A stretch of 64,000 bases of DNA from Serratia marcescens (GTDB lineage Bacteria > Pseudomonadota > Gammaproteobacteria > Enterobacterales > Enterobacteriaceae), in NCBI RefSeq assembly GCF_029846115.1, contig NZ_JARVZZ010000001.1:4278001-4342000 (forward strand). The letters are read 5' to 3'. The notes beneath the pieces were generated by a model, which was not told the origin of the DNA, searched no databases, and worked only from the letters and a program-made list of their open reading frames with translations. Positions 18,704 through 27,828 of this stretch are shown piece by piece. Both the position numbers and the translations under genes were made by a program. Numbering within the stretch: position 1 is the first letter of the stretch; every line of letters begins with the position of its first letter.

Positions 18704-20443
18704 ATGTCTGAAACAAGTTCCGTTCATTCTCTTCCCATGCGCTATGCGGACTTCCCCACTTTAGTGGACGCGTTGGATTACGCGGCGCTGGGCAATACGG
18801 GAATGAATTTTTACGACCGTCGCAATCAACTCGTGACCGTTCTCGAATATCGCACGCTACAGCAAAAAGCGATCTCGGGCGCGCGGCGTTTATTGTCCCT
18901 GAAACTCAAGAAAGGCGATCGCGTGGCGCTTATCGCCGAAACCAGTGCGGGATTCGTCGAAGCCTTTTTCGCTTGCCAATACGCCGGCCTGGTGGCGGTG
19001 CCGTTGGCGATCCCGATGGGCGTGGGCCAACGCGACTCCTACACCGCCAAACTGAAAGGGCTGATCGCCAGCTGCAACCCCGCGGCGATCGTCAGCAGCG
19101 AAGAGTGGACGCCGCTGATCGCGTCGGCCACGGAAAACACCTCGGCGCTGCACATCCTCAGCGACGAGGATTTTAACGCCTTGCCAGAGCCGGAGATCGC
19201 GTTGCCCGCGCCTTCGCCCGACGATATCGCCTATCTCCAATACACCTCGGGCAGCACCCGCTTTCCACGCGGCGTGATCATCACCCAGCGGGCGGCGATG
19301 GCGAACCTGAACGCGATCAGCCGCAACGGGATCAAGCTGCGCGCGGGCGACCGCTGCGTTTCGTGGCTGCCCTTCTATCACGATATGGGCCTGGTCGGTT
19401 TCCTGCTCACGCCGGTGGCGACCCAGCTGTCCGTCGATTATCTGCGCACGCAAGATTTCGCCATGCGCCCGATGCAGTGGCTGAAACTGATCGCCAAGAA
19501 TCGCGGTACGGTGTCCGTCGCCCCGCCGTTCGGCTACGATCTGTGCCTGCGCCGCAGCAACGCCAAAGAGCTGGCCGATCTGGATCTTTCCAGCTGGCGG
19601 GTTGCGGGCGTAGGCGCCGAGCCGATCCCGGCCGAGCTGCTCGGCCAGTTCGGCGAACACTTCAGCAGCATCAACTTCGACAGCAAAGCCTTCATGCCGT
19701 GCTACGGCCTGGCCGAGAACACCTTGGCGGTGAGTTTTTCCGATCCCTGCTCCGGCCCGCAAACCAACGCGGTCGACCGCGATATTTTGGAGTACGAGGG
19801 TAAAGCGGTCGCGCCCGGCAAGAAGACCCGTGCCATCTCGACCTTCGTCAACTGCGGCCGAGCGCTGCCCGGCCACCGCATTGAGATCCGCAGCGAAACC
19901 GGGCAACCGTTGCCGGAACGCCAGGTCGGCCATATCACGATCTCCGGCCCCAGCCTGATGAACGGTTATTTCTGCGACGATGAGTCCCAGCAGCAAATTC
20001 AGGTGACCGGCTGGATGGACACCGGCGATCTGGGCTACCTGCTGGACGGCTATCTGTACGTCACCGGCCGCAAGAAGGATTTGATCATCATTCGCGGCCG
20101 CAATATCTGGCCGCAGGATATCGAGTACGTCGCGGAATCCGAACCGGAAATCCGTTCCGGCGATGCGATTGCCTTCGTAGCCGAAGAGCACGACGAAGCG
20201 GCCAGGATCATTTTGCAAATCCAGTGCCGAGTCAGCTCGGAAGAACGCCGGGAACAAATCGTGCATTCGCTGAGCGCCCGCATTCAAAGCGAGTTCGGCA
20301 TTGCGGTGGACATCGAGCTGCTGCCGCCGCACAGCATTCCCCGCACGTCGTCGGGCAAACCCGCGCGCGCGGAGGCCAAAAAACGCTGGCTGAGCGCTTC
20401 GCTCTACCCGCAAATGCCGCAGCTGGCCGGTTTCGCGCAATGA
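18704..20443 (+). CDS. Fatty acyl-AMP ligase (FAAL-type adenylating enzyme)
   Basis: Acyl-adenylate-forming enzyme of 579 residues. The core motif YTSGSTRFPRG is near residue 180, followed by WLPFYHDMGLVG, PCYGLAENTLAVSF, WMDTGDLGYL and GRKKDLIIIRGRNIWPQDIE, all characteristic of the FAAL branch. The enzyme should activate a fatty acid as acyl-AMP and load it on an acyl carrier protein. An ACP gene lies two genes downstream. ATG 18704 is chosen; upstream starts lack support. Its stop overlaps the next ATG by four bases, indicating coupling. In the Caulobacter ceramide locus an acyl-ACP synthetase plays this role. Confidence 0.88.
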   Translation: MSETSSVHSLPMRYADFPTLVDALDYAALGNTGMNFYDRRNQLVTVLEYRTLQQKAISGARRLLSLKLKKGDRVALIAETSAGFVEAFFACQYAGLVAVPLAIPMGVGQRDSYTAKLKGLIASCNPAAIVSSEEWTPLIASATENTSALHILSDEDFNALPEPEIALPAPSPDDIAYLQYTSGSTRFPRGVIITQRAAMANLNAISRNGIKLRAGDRCVSWLPFYHDMGLVGFLLTPVATQLSVDYLRTQDFAMRPMQWLKLIAKNRGTVSVAPPFGYDLCLRRSNAKELADLDLSSWRVAGVGAEPIPAELLGQFGEHFSSINFDSKAFMPCYGLAENTLAVSFSDPCSGPQTNAVDRDILEYEGKAVAPGKKTRAISTFVNCGRALPGHRIEIRSETGQPLPERQVGHITISGPSLMNGYFCDDESQQQIQVTGWMDTGDLGYLLDGYLYVTGRKKDLIIIRGRNIWPQDIEYVAESEPEIRSGDAIAFVAEEHDEAARIILQIQCRVSSEERREQIVHSLSARIQSEFGIAVDIELLPPHSIPRTSSGKPARAEAKKRWLSASLYPQMPQLAGFAQ

Positions 20444-21354
20444 GCGGCACCGTCGCAGTGACGGGCGCGACCGGCTTTATCGGCCGGCATATCGTCAAGG
20501 AACTGCTGGCGCAAGGGTTCAACGTGCGCGCCCTGACGCGGCAAGCCGGAAAAGCCGCCATCGACAACCTGCAGTGGATACCCGGCGCGTTGGAAGATCG
20601 GCCCTCGCTCACCGAGCTGGTGCGCGGCGCGGAGTGCGTCGTGCATTGTGCGGGCCAGGTGCGCGGGCATGCGGAAGCGGTGTTCACCCGCTGCAACGTC
20701 ACCGGCAGCCTTAACCTGATGCAGGCGGCCAAACAGAACGGCCGCTGCAATCGCTTTTTGTTCATGTCGTCGCTGGCGGCCCGCCATCCGGCGCTGTCCT
20801 GGTACGCCCATTCAAAACAGGCCGCCGAACAGCAACTCATCGCCGCCACGGGCGATATCGCGCTGGGGATTTTCCGCCCAACGGCGGTTTACGGTCCCGG
20901 CGATAAAGAGCTGAAACCGCTGTTCAACGGCCTGCTGCGCGGCGTACTGCCCCGGCTGGGTGCGCCCGATGCCAGGCTCTCTTTTCTGCACGTGAGCGAT
21001 TTGGCAAAGGCGGTCAGCCAATGGGTACAGGCCGAACCCGCACAGCCAAATATTTACGAACTGTGCGACGGCGTGGCCGACGGCTATAACTGGCTGCGCC
21101 TGCGGGACATCGGCGCCGCCGTGCGTCACGGGCCGGTGCGCCTGGTGGGCATTCCGCTGCCGCTGCTGAAAGCCCTGGCGGATATCAGCGTGGTGTGGAA
21201 CCGCCTGGTCAAACAAGAGCCGATGCTGACGCGCAGCAAAATACGCGAATTAACCCATCACGACTGGTCCGCCAGTAATCACGCGCTGTCGCAACAGATT
21301 AATTGGTTTCCACAGGTAAGTTTGGAGCGCGCGCTGCGCGAAGGGCTGTTTTAA
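20440..21354 (+). CDS. NAD(P)-dependent epimerase/reductase; candidate CerR (sphingolipid ketone reductase)
   Basis: Extended short-chain dehydrogenase of 304 residues. The Rossmann motif TGATGFIG covers residues 8-15, Ser111 is in FMSSLA, and the catalytic pair is Tyr122 and Lys126 in WYAHSKQAAE. In bacterial ceramide loci an enzyme of this fold (CerR) reduces the 3-keto group. The operon position between the acyl-AMP ligase and the ACP supports that role here. A sugar-nucleotide substrate cannot be excluded by sequence alone. Confidence 0.75.
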   Translation: MSGTVAVTGATGFIGRHIVKELLAQGFNVRALTRQAGKAAIDNLQWIPGALEDRPSLTELVRGAECVVHCAGQVRGHAEAVFTRCNVTGSLNLMQAAKQNGRCNRFLFMSSLAARHPALSWYAHSKQAAEQQLIAATGDIALGIFRPTAVYGPGDKELKPLFNGLLRGVLPRLGAPDARLSFLHVSDLAKAVSQWVQAEPAQPNIYELCDGVADGYNWLRLRDIGAAVRHGPVRLVGIPLPLLKALADISVVWNRLVKQEPMLTRSKIRELTHHDWSASNHALSQQINWFPQVSLERALREGLF

Positions 21355-21385
21355 TTATTCCCAATAGAGGTGTGTCAACGTTCTT

Positions 21386-21646
21386 ATGCTAAATCGCGAT
21401 GCTGTAATGGATTATATCCTGACGTGTTTGCAAGGTATCGTCGAAGGCGGAGTGGAAATAAAACCTGATAGCGATCTCGTCAATGATCTTGGCCTGGAAT
21501 CCATCAGAGTCCTGGATCTGCTGATGATGCTGGAAGATGAATTGGATATCTCCATTCCTATCAATATATTGCTTGATGTCAGAACGCCTGAGCAACTGCT
21601 TGACGCGCTGCGCCCTTACCTGGAGAAAAACCATGGGACTGTATGA
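21386..21646 (+). CDS. Acyl carrier protein of the sphingolipid-type operon
   Basis: Acyl carrier protein of 86 residues. The phosphopantetheine attachment motif is DLGLESIRV with Ser39, and the acidic helix LLMMLEDELDISIP follows. It is distinct from housekeeping AcpP and should carry the acyl chain activated by the upstream ligase, to be condensed by the downstream PLP enzyme. Its last 14 bases overlap the start of that gene, which points to coupled synthesis of donor and enzyme. Confidence 0.9.
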   Translation: MLNRDAVMDYILTCLQGIVEGGVEIKPDSDLVNDLGLESIRVLDLLMMLEDELDISIPINILLDVRTPEQLLDALRPYLEKNHGTV

Positions 21647-22805
21647 TAAGTTTGCGCGGCTTGCCAATGACCGTGAACAATTTCAAACGTCCGGTCTGAA
21701 TCCGTTCGGCACCTGCATCGACGAAGTCTATTCCGCCACCCAGGGCCGCATCGGCGATCAAAAGATTGTCCTCGCCGGCACCAATAATTACCTTGGCCTG
21801 ACGTTCGATGCGCAGGCGATCGCCGCCGGCCAGGCGGCCCTGGCCGCGCTCGGCACCGGCACCACCGGCTCGCGCATGGCGAACGGCAGCTACGGATCGC
21901 ACCTGACGCTGGAACGGGAGCTGGCGGAATTCTTCGATCGCCCGAGCGCCATCGTGTTCTCCACCGGCTACACCGCCAACCTGGGCGTCATCAGCACGCT
22001 GGCGGGGCCGGGCGCCGTGGTGTTGATCGACGCGGACAGCCACGCGAGCATTTACGATGCCTGCGCCCTCGGCGGCGCGGAGATTATTCGCTTCCGCCAC
22101 AATGACGCTGCCGATCTGGAGCGCCGCATGGTGCGCCTGGGCGAGCGGGCCCGCGAGGCGATCATTATCGTGGAAGGCATCTACAGCATGCTGGGCGACG
22201 TCGCCCCGCTGGTGGAAATCGTCGACATCAAGCGGCGGCTCGGCGGGTATTTGCTGGTGGACGAAGCGCACTCCTTCGGCGTGATGGGCGAGCACGGCCG
22301 CGGCCTGGCCGAAGCGCTGGGCGTCGAGCAAGACGTGGATATCATCCTGGGCACCTTCAGCAAAAGCCTGGCTTCGATCGGCGGTTTCGCCGTCGGCGGC
22401 AAGGGGATGGACGTGCTGCGCTACAGCAGCCGGCCGTATATCTTTACCGCGTCGCCGTCGCCGTCCAGCATCGCGTCGGTGCGTACAGCGCTGCAAAAAA
22501 TCGCGCGCCATCCCGAGCTGCGGGAAAAGCTGTGGAGCAACGCGCACCGCCTGTACCACGGCCTCGCCGAACTGGGGTATACCCTGGGGCCGCGCATCAG
22601 CCCGGTGGTGCCGGTGATGATCGGCTCAAAGGAAGAAGGGTTGCGTTTCTGGCGCGAGCTGATCGCCCACGGCGTATATGTAAACCTGGTGCTGCCACCG
22701 GCCGCGCCGGCGGGCGTCACCCTGCTGCGCTGCAGCGTCAATGCCGCGCACAGCGATGAAGAGATAGACACCATCGTGCGCGCCTTTGCGGCGCTGAAAA
22801 AATAA
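21633..22805 (+). CDS. Serine palmitoyltransferase-type alpha-oxoamine synthase
   Basis: PLP-dependent enzyme of 390 residues in the KBL/BioF/HemA/SPT family. Seen are LAGTNNYLGLTFD, GTGTTGSRMANGSYGSHLTLE, VDEAHSFGVMGEHGRGLAE and GTFSKSLASIGGF, with Lys244 as the Schiff-base lysine. Length and motifs fit bacterial SPT, which condenses serine with an acyl thioester to 3-ketosphinganine. BioF or Kbl are the alternatives, but no biotin or threonine genes are nearby. The adjoining ACP, ligase, reductase and GNAT genes strongly favour SPT. ATG 21633 follows GGAG. Confidence 0.85.
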   Translation: MGLYDKFARLANDREQFQTSGLNPFGTCIDEVYSATQGRIGDQKIVLAGTNNYLGLTFDAQAIAAGQAALAALGTGTTGSRMANGSYGSHLTLERELAEFFDRPSAIVFSTGYTANLGVISTLAGPGAVVLIDADSHASIYDACALGGAEIIRFRHNDAADLERRMVRLGERAREAIIIVEGIYSMLGDVAPLVEIVDIKRRLGGYLLVDEAHSFGVMGEHGRGLAEALGVEQDVDIILGTFSKSLASIGGFAVGGKGMDVLRYSSRPYIFTASPSPSSIASVRTALQKIARHPELREKLWSNAHRLYHGLAELGYTLGPRISPVVPVMIGSKEEGLRFWRELIAHGVYVNLVLPPAAPAGVTLLRCSVNAAHSDEEIDTIVRAFAALKK

Positions 22806-22825
22806 AGCCTTTCCCTCTCGGCCGC

Positions 22826-22855
22826 GGCGGCGGTGCTGAACATGGCATCGCCGCC
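22826..22855. terminator. Hairpin between convergent SPT and kinase-like genes
   Basis: An 11-base stem (GGCGGCGGTGC / GCATCGCCGCC, one G-T pair) with an 8-base loop, placed exactly between two converging genes. No strong T-run is seen on either side, so termination is likely but not certain. Confidence 0.45.
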
Positions 22856-22875
22856 CCGCCGAACGAATGCGCACC

Positions 22876-23607
22876 TCAGTGCGCAGCCGTTGATACGCCA
22901 TCAGCCGAATAGCGATAACCCTGCGCCTCCATAAATTCCGCGATGGCTTTTTCCGCCGCCGAAAGCACCTCCCCGATCGGCCGATCGGCATCGAGATCCA
23001 CGATGTCGGCGCCTCCGAACGTCAATAACGGCGTGACGGCGATCTTCTTCTCCAGCGCCGCTTTGCGATGATCGGGTTTGCGCGCGCAGGCCACGTCCAG
23101 ACTGACATTCAGCTTGAGCACCAGATCCGGTTTTTGCCCCGCCATCCATTGAAACGCCGCCCGCTCGCGCGCCGCCAGCCAACGGACGAAACGGCTCCCT
23201 TCAACGTCGACGGGAAAAACCGTGCCGTCGTAAGCGCCGGGGATTTGCGCCTGCGGAAAACGGTCGGTCAACACGATGAACCCTTGCCGACGATACGCCA
23301 GCATGCGGCGAAAACGCAGCAGCCGCCGCCCCACAAAAGCGATGATCACCGCAGACGGCAGCAGGCCAATCCGGGATTTTTTCGTTTTGACTTTTTTGGT
23401 ATTGCTCTCGATAGCCTTGCCCACCGAACGCCCGAGCAGCGGCAATTTCGCCGCCGCGCGGCCGACGTTGCCCGCCTGCTTACCCAGATGCACCTGTACC
23501 GCCGGGCCATAATGTTTCATATACGCGATCAGATGTTCACAAACGGTGGACTTACCCGATCCGTCGCTGCCGATAACCGCAATCAGCGGCGGAAATTTTG
23601 CACTCAT
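22876..23607 (-). CDS. Thymidylate-kinase-like P-loop protein A
   Basis: Protein of 243 residues. The P-loop is [11 protein letters not shown], with a TMPK-like DR motif in LTDRFPQAQ and a signature [14 protein letters not shown] shared with the next two kinase-like proteins. It resembles E. coli YghT as remembered (uncharacterised ATP-binding protein). It is transcribed against its neighbours in the locus. The start ATG 23607 is set by the P-loop lead and an AGAG upstream. The family suggests phosphoryl transfer to a small molecule or lipid head group. Nucleotide biosynthesis is unlikely because three paralogues sit together. Confidence 0.75.
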   Translation of the reverse strand: MSAKFPPLIAVIGSDGSGKSTVCEHLIAYMKHYGPAVQVHLGKQAGNVGRAAAKLPLLGRSVGKAIESNTKKVKTKKSRIGLLPSAVIIAFVGRRLLRFRRMLAYRRQGFIVLTDRFPQAQIPGAYDGTVFPVDVEGSRFVRWLAARERAAFQWMAGQKPDLVLKLNVSLDVACARKPDHRKAALEKKIAVTPLLTFGGADIVDLDADRPIGEVLSAAEKAIAEFMEAQGYRYSADGVSTAAH

Positions 23608-23981
23608 AATCAGACTCTCTTTCAATACACCAGAAACGGCGTGCCATATTTGAAGCGAACTACCGCTTATCATTGCCGTGGCGGCCGCGTGGAAAAAAAT
23701 TTGCCGTAACGCGACGCCCAAAAAGCACAAAATATTAAGCGAAAATTGAAAAACCCTGCCTTTTTCTCGCCGTGATCCCGGCCGGAAATTAACATAAAAA
23801 GCGAAACCGGCCCACGCACCAACAATTAGCACAAAATAACAAGAACGAACGCCATAAATATCAATTCAAATAACGAACTGGAATAGCAATCTCATTATTT
23901 TATCGCAGCAAAGCACAATAAATATCTTGAACCCAAGGCGTATTGGAATACAATAGTTTTTTTCGCATTGGATCAATTATT

Positions 23982-24707
23982 GTGAGTCAGCAGATAAGAC
24001 CTTCATCTGATCGCTCGCCCGTGCGCGTAATAGCGATAACCGGCTGTGACGGCTCAGGAAAATCCACGTTAGCCGCCAGCCTGGTCAACGCCTTATCGCC
24101 ACAAGAACCTGCCGAACTGCTTTATCTCGGCCAGTCCTCCGGGCGTATCGGCGAATGGATCAGTTCGCTGCCGATTATTGGCGCGCCTTTCGGGCGTTAT
24201 TTGCTGAAGAAGTCGGAGCGCGTGCATGAGCGCCCTTCCACGCCGCCGGATAATGCCACGGCGCTGGTGATTTTTTTACTCTCCTATTGGCGCGTTTATA
24301 AATTCCGTCGCATGCTGAAGAAAAGCCGCAGCGGCGCATTGCTGATCACCGATCGTTATCCACAGGCCGAAGTGGCGGGATTTCGTTTCGATGGCCCGCA
24401 GCTGGCGAAAACCGCCGGCGGCAATCGCTGGATCCGCTGGCTGAGAAAGCGCGAACAAAACCTGTACCAATGGATGGCGTCTTATCAGCCCTTATTATTA
24501 ATTCGGCTGGATATTGACGAACAAACGGCCTATTCACGCAAACCCGATCACTCGCTGGCGGCGTTGCGTGAAAAGATCGCCGTCATCCCGCACCTGACGT
24601 TTAACGGCGCTAACATATTGGATTTAGACGGTCGCGAGCCGGCCAACCGTATTTTCGATGCCTCGCTGCGCGCCGTTAAAATATCGCTGAGGGCTGCCAA
24701 TGCCTAG
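23982..24707 (+). CDS. Thymidylate-kinase-like P-loop protein B
   Basis: About 241 residues. P-loop ITGCDGSGKSTLAASL, DR motif ITDRYPQAEVAGF, and the shared RKPDHSLAALREKI block. It is a paralogue of the proteins encoded at 22876 and 24738 and resembles E. coli YghS as remembered. GTG 23982 is chosen because it gives a short N-terminus like its paralogues. TTG 23943, with AAGG upstream, is possible. The preceding 370 bases are AT-rich and must contain a promoter for the run from here to the LptG-like gene. Confidence 0.72.
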   Translation: MSQQIRPSSDRSPVRVIAITGCDGSGKSTLAASLVNALSPQEPAELLYLGQSSGRIGEWISSLPIIGAPFGRYLLKKSERVHERPSTPPDNATALVIFLLSYWRVYKFRRMLKKSRSGALLITDRYPQAEVAGFRFDGPQLAKTAGGNRWIRWLRKREQNLYQWMASYQPLLLIRLDIDEQTAYSRKPDHSLAALREKIAVIPHLTFNGANILDLDGREPANRIFDASLRAVKISLRAANA

Positions 24708-24737
24708 CCGACAAATAACCTTTTCGTACCGAAACAG

Positions 24738-25532
24738 ATGAAAAAAAATAAACTCACTGCCGAACAGGATACCTCTTCCTCCTGCATCACCGGACTGATT
24801 GCCGTGGTGGGCAGCGATGGCACCGGCAAGTCTACGCTGACCGCCGATCTGGTAAAAAACCTGCAGCAGCATCGCCCCACGCAGCGGCGCTATTTGGGGC
24901 TGATCTCCGGCGAAGACGGCGACAAAATCAAGAAATTGCCGTTTATCGGCGTGTGGCTGGAACGGCGCCTGGCGGCCAAATCCGATAAAACTCAGCGCAT
25001 GAGCAACAGGCCGCCGGCGCTGTGGGCGGCGCTGATCATGTACGGCTTTTCGCTGTGGCGCGCCTCCAACCTGCGCAAGGTGCGGCAGCTGGCGCAAAGC
25101 GGCGTGCTGGTGATCAGCGATCGCTACCCGCAGGCGGAAATTTCAGGTTTTTACTACGACGGGCCCGGTATCGGCGTGGAACGCGCAAAAGGCTGGTTAT
25201 TGAGCCGCCTGGCGGTGCGCGAACGCCGTTTATATCAACGCATGGCCGTCTATCGGCCGGCGCTGATCATTCGCCTCGATATCGACGTCGATACGGCGTT
25301 TTCCCGCAAGCCCGATCACAGCTATGAAGAGCTGAAAGACAAGATTTCCGCCATGGTGCGCCTGCAGTACAACGGCGCGCGCATCATCGAGCTGGACGCC
25401 AGAGCCCCTTACGACGAGGTGCTGAGCAACGCGCTCAACGCCATTTCCGCCGTAGTGAACCCCGCGAAGCGCCCACAGAGCGATATCGGGCAACCCGGCG
25501 AAAACGCCGGCGAAGAAACTCAGGTTTATTAA
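24738..25532 (+). CDS. Thymidylate-kinase-like P-loop protein C
   Basis: Protein of 264 residues. P-loop VVGSDGTGKSTLTADL, DR motif ISDRYPQAEISGFY, shared block RKPDHSYEELKDKI, and a longer polar C-terminal tail than its paralogues. It resembles E. coli YghR. It starts 30 bases after protein B on the same strand and precedes a flippase gene, so both probably serve the same lipid or glycan. The reaction is unknown. Confidence 0.75.
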   Translation: MKKNKLTAEQDTSSSCITGLIAVVGSDGTGKSTLTADLVKNLQQHRPTQRRYLGLISGEDGDKIKKLPFIGVWLERRLAAKSDKTQRMSNRPPALWAALIMYGFSLWRASNLRKVRQLAQSGVLVISDRYPQAEISGFYYDGPGIGVERAKGWLLSRLAVRERRLYQRMAVYRPALIIRLDIDVDTAFSRKPDHSYEELKDKISAMVRLQYNGARIIELDARAPYDEVLSNALNAISAVVNPAKRPQSDIGQPGENAGEETQVY

Positions 25533-25604
25533 ACGCATACAGGGCAAGCGCATGACGGCAGAACACAAGATGCAAAAAAACAATGGTAACGGCTGGTTTA
25601 GGTT

Positions 25605-26942
25605 ATGAAACGGTGGTTTTCCGATGGCGCGTTTCGCTCCATTTTACGTAATGCCGCCTACTTAGGCTCCGGCAGCGTCGCCAGTGCGCTGCTCGGCCTG
25701 CTGGCGCTCTCCTGCGCCGGTAAAGGCATGTCGCCTGAAATGTTCGGCGTGCTGGTGGTGATCCAGGCTTACACCAAAGCGGTCAGCGATTTCATCAAAT
25801 TCCAGACCTGGCAGTTTGTGGTGCAATTCGGCACCCCGGCGCTGGAGCATCAAAACACCGGGCGCTTCCGCGACGTCGTCGCCTTCTCCTTCGGGCTGGA
25901 TATCGCCAGCGGCGTCATCGCCGTGCTGGGCGGCATGATCATGCTGCCGTTCTTGTCCCACGCCCTGGGGCTGGACAGCGAAAGTTTCTGGCTCGCCATG
26001 CTGTACTGCACCCTGATCCCGTCGATGACGTCGTCCACGCCGACCGGCGTGCTGCGCGCCTTCAACCGCTTCGATCTCATCGCCATCCAGCAGGCGATCA
26101 AACCGTTCCTGCAGGCGGTGGGCAGCGTCATCTCCTATTATTTCGATCTGGGGTTCCCCGGCTTTATCGTCACCTGGTACGCCTCTAACCTGATCGGCGG
26201 CACGCTGTTTTGGTGGTTCACCGCGCGCGAACTGCGCCGCCGCGATATCCACGGCGCGCTGAGGCCACGGCTGTTCAACGTCGCGCGCCGCATCGAGGGC
26301 GCCTGGAACTTCGTCTGGACCACCAACATCGCCCATACCATCTGGGCCGCGCGCAACTCCTGCACCACCGTGCTGGTGGGCGTGGTGCTCGGGCCGGCCG
26401 CCGCCGGGTTGTTCAAGATCGCCATGACCTTCTTCGATGCGACGGGCACCCCGGCCAAGCTGCTGGAGAAAAGCTTCTATCCGGAGATCATGCGCCTGGA
26501 TCCGCGCACCAAGACCCCGTGGCTGCTGGGCCTGCGCTCCTCGCTGCTGGCCGGCGGCATCGGCCTTGCCGTTGCGGTGTTGATGTTGCTGGTGGGCAAA
26601 CCGCTCATTTCCGCGGTGTTCGGGCAGCAATACCTGGAAGCCTATGACCTGATTCAAATCATGCTGGGCGCGATCATCGTTTCCATGATGGGCTTCCCGC
26701 AGGAATCCTTACTGTTTATGGCAGGCAAACAGCGCGCTTTCCTGATCGCGCAGGCGACGGCCTCGGCGGCCTACATTGCGCTGCTGGTGTCGATGGCATA
26801 TGCCTTCGGCGTGCAGGGCGCCGCCTTCGCTTATTTACTGGGGCAATGTTTAGACGTTCTGTTATCCCTGATACCGACGATCGGCGCCTACCGCAATCGC
26901 TTTATGTTGGGGCTGAATGTGCCCAAAGAGAGTAATCAATGA
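25605..26942 (+). CDS. Polysaccharide/lipid flippase-like membrane protein (Wzx/MurJ-type MOP fold)
   Basis: Integral membrane protein of 445 residues with about twelve hydrophobic segments in the pattern of the MOP exporter superfamily, and an opening amphipathic segment LRNAAYLGSGSVASALLG. It resembles E. coli YghQ as remembered. It overlaps the next gene by four bases. In this locus it may flip a modified sphingolipid or its lipid-linked head group across the inner membrane. Substrate assignment is inferred from context only. Confidence 0.75.
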   Translation: MKRWFSDGAFRSILRNAAYLGSGSVASALLGLLALSCAGKGMSPEMFGVLVVIQAYTKAVSDFIKFQTWQFVVQFGTPALEHQNTGRFRDVVAFSFGLDIASGVIAVLGGMIMLPFLSHALGLDSESFWLAMLYCTLIPSMTSSTPTGVLRAFNRFDLIAIQQAIKPFLQAVGSVISYYFDLGFPGFIVTWYASNLIGGTLFWWFTARELRRRDIHGALRPRLFNVARRIEGAWNFVWTTNIAHTIWAARNSCTTVLVGVVLGPAAAGLFKIAMTFFDATGTPAKLLEKSFYPEIMRLDPRTKTPWLLGLRSSLLAGGIGLAVAVLMLLVGKPLISAVFGQQYLEAYDLIQIMLGAIIVSMMGFPQESLLFMAGKQRAFLIAQATASAAYIALLVSMAYAFGVQGAAFAYLLGQCLDVLLSLIPTIGAYRNRFMLGLNVPKESNQ

Positions 26943-27808
26943 CCGCTCACGATAATTGGAAGAAGTTCTCCACCGAAACCACCCAGGCGCTGTTTGTCGC
27001 CGTGGAAGAGGACGACCTGGTTGAGGCGAATATCAGCCTGCCGCAGCAGATCGATCTGGAATGCTCCCCCGAGAGCATTCGGGACAACTACGCGCTGTGC
27101 CTGCAGTTTTGGGAAGACGGCTTTTCCCGCCGCGAGCTGCTGCAACTGGTGAACGGTTTCCTGCAAGACCCGCAGTTGGCGGCGGCTACCCGCATGCGCT
27201 ACAAATATATCCGCGCCCGCTACAAGCACCTGCGCTTCGCCCAGCAGCTGTACGGCGCCCCCCACCGCGCCAACCGCCTGTTTCATACCACCACCGTGGT
27301 GCTCGGCCATTTTCAGGATGCGTTTCGCAACGGCAACCAGAAGAACCTGACGCTGTACGGCAACCTGCTGCGGCTGCTGCTCAGCAAGCCGGTATGGTCG
27401 TACGTGCGCTATGCGCTGCGCCACACCCGCCTGGAAAGCGCACAGGGCTTTATCACCTACCGCCAAGAGCAGATGCGCCAGCTGCAAACGCTGATCGCCG
27501 GCCCGGCGCTGACCGGGCACCAGTTCCACGACGTGCGCAAAATCGTCAGCCGCCAAGTCTCGTTTTACGACACGCTGAGATCGATCGATCCCGACAACCG
27601 CGAGGCCCGGCAGATCTCGCGCTTCCTGGCGGCGATTAACGGCCTGATGGGCGACCGGCATGACGTGATGGTGGCGGACAAGCTGGCCGGCGGCGATATC
27701 TATGATCGGCCGGCGATCCTGGATATCGACATCCGCCAGCGCCTGGAGTTGCTGCTGGCGCGCTTTCCGCTGTCGTTTTCCCAGCCGGCCATCGCGGCGG
27801 GCAGATAA
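26939..27808 (+). CDS. Unknown helical protein, CHAD-like
   Basis: Protein of 289 residues, almost entirely helical in composition and without signal peptide or membrane segment. The C-terminal third has the spacing of CHAD-domain helices: HQFHDVRKIVSRQVSFYDTL followed by FLAAINGLMGDRHDVMV. CHAD domains bind phosphates or polyphosphate through basic residues on such helices. The similarity is weak and no function is claimed. Translation is coupled to the flippase (ATGA overlap), which ties it to this locus. Confidence 0.65.
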   Translation: MTAHDNWKKFSTETTQALFVAVEEDDLVEANISLPQQIDLECSPESIRDNYALCLQFWEDGFSRRELLQLVNGFLQDPQLAAATRMRYKYIRARYKHLRFAQQLYGAPHRANRLFHTTTVVLGHFQDAFRNGNQKNLTLYGNLLRLLLSKPVWSYVRYALRHTRLESAQGFITYRQEQMRQLQTLIAGPALTGHQFHDVRKIVSRQVSFYDTLRSIDPDNREARQISRFLAAINGLMGDRHDVMVADKLAGGDIYDRPAILDIDIRQRLELLLARFPLSFSQPAIAAGR

Positions 27809-27828
27809 GCGCGTTGCGCGGAGCCATG

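Noticed and set aside
18890..20440. 516-codon open frame opposite the acyl-AMP ligase
   Set aside because: Antisense artefact of high GC. The plus strand carries the recognised adenylating-enzyme motifs.
21633..22805. BioF or Kbl identity for the PLP synthase
   Set aside because: No biotin or threonine-degradation genes are adjacent. Overlap with a dedicated ACP gene and the neighbouring reductase, ligase and GNAT genes fit serine palmitoyltransferase better.
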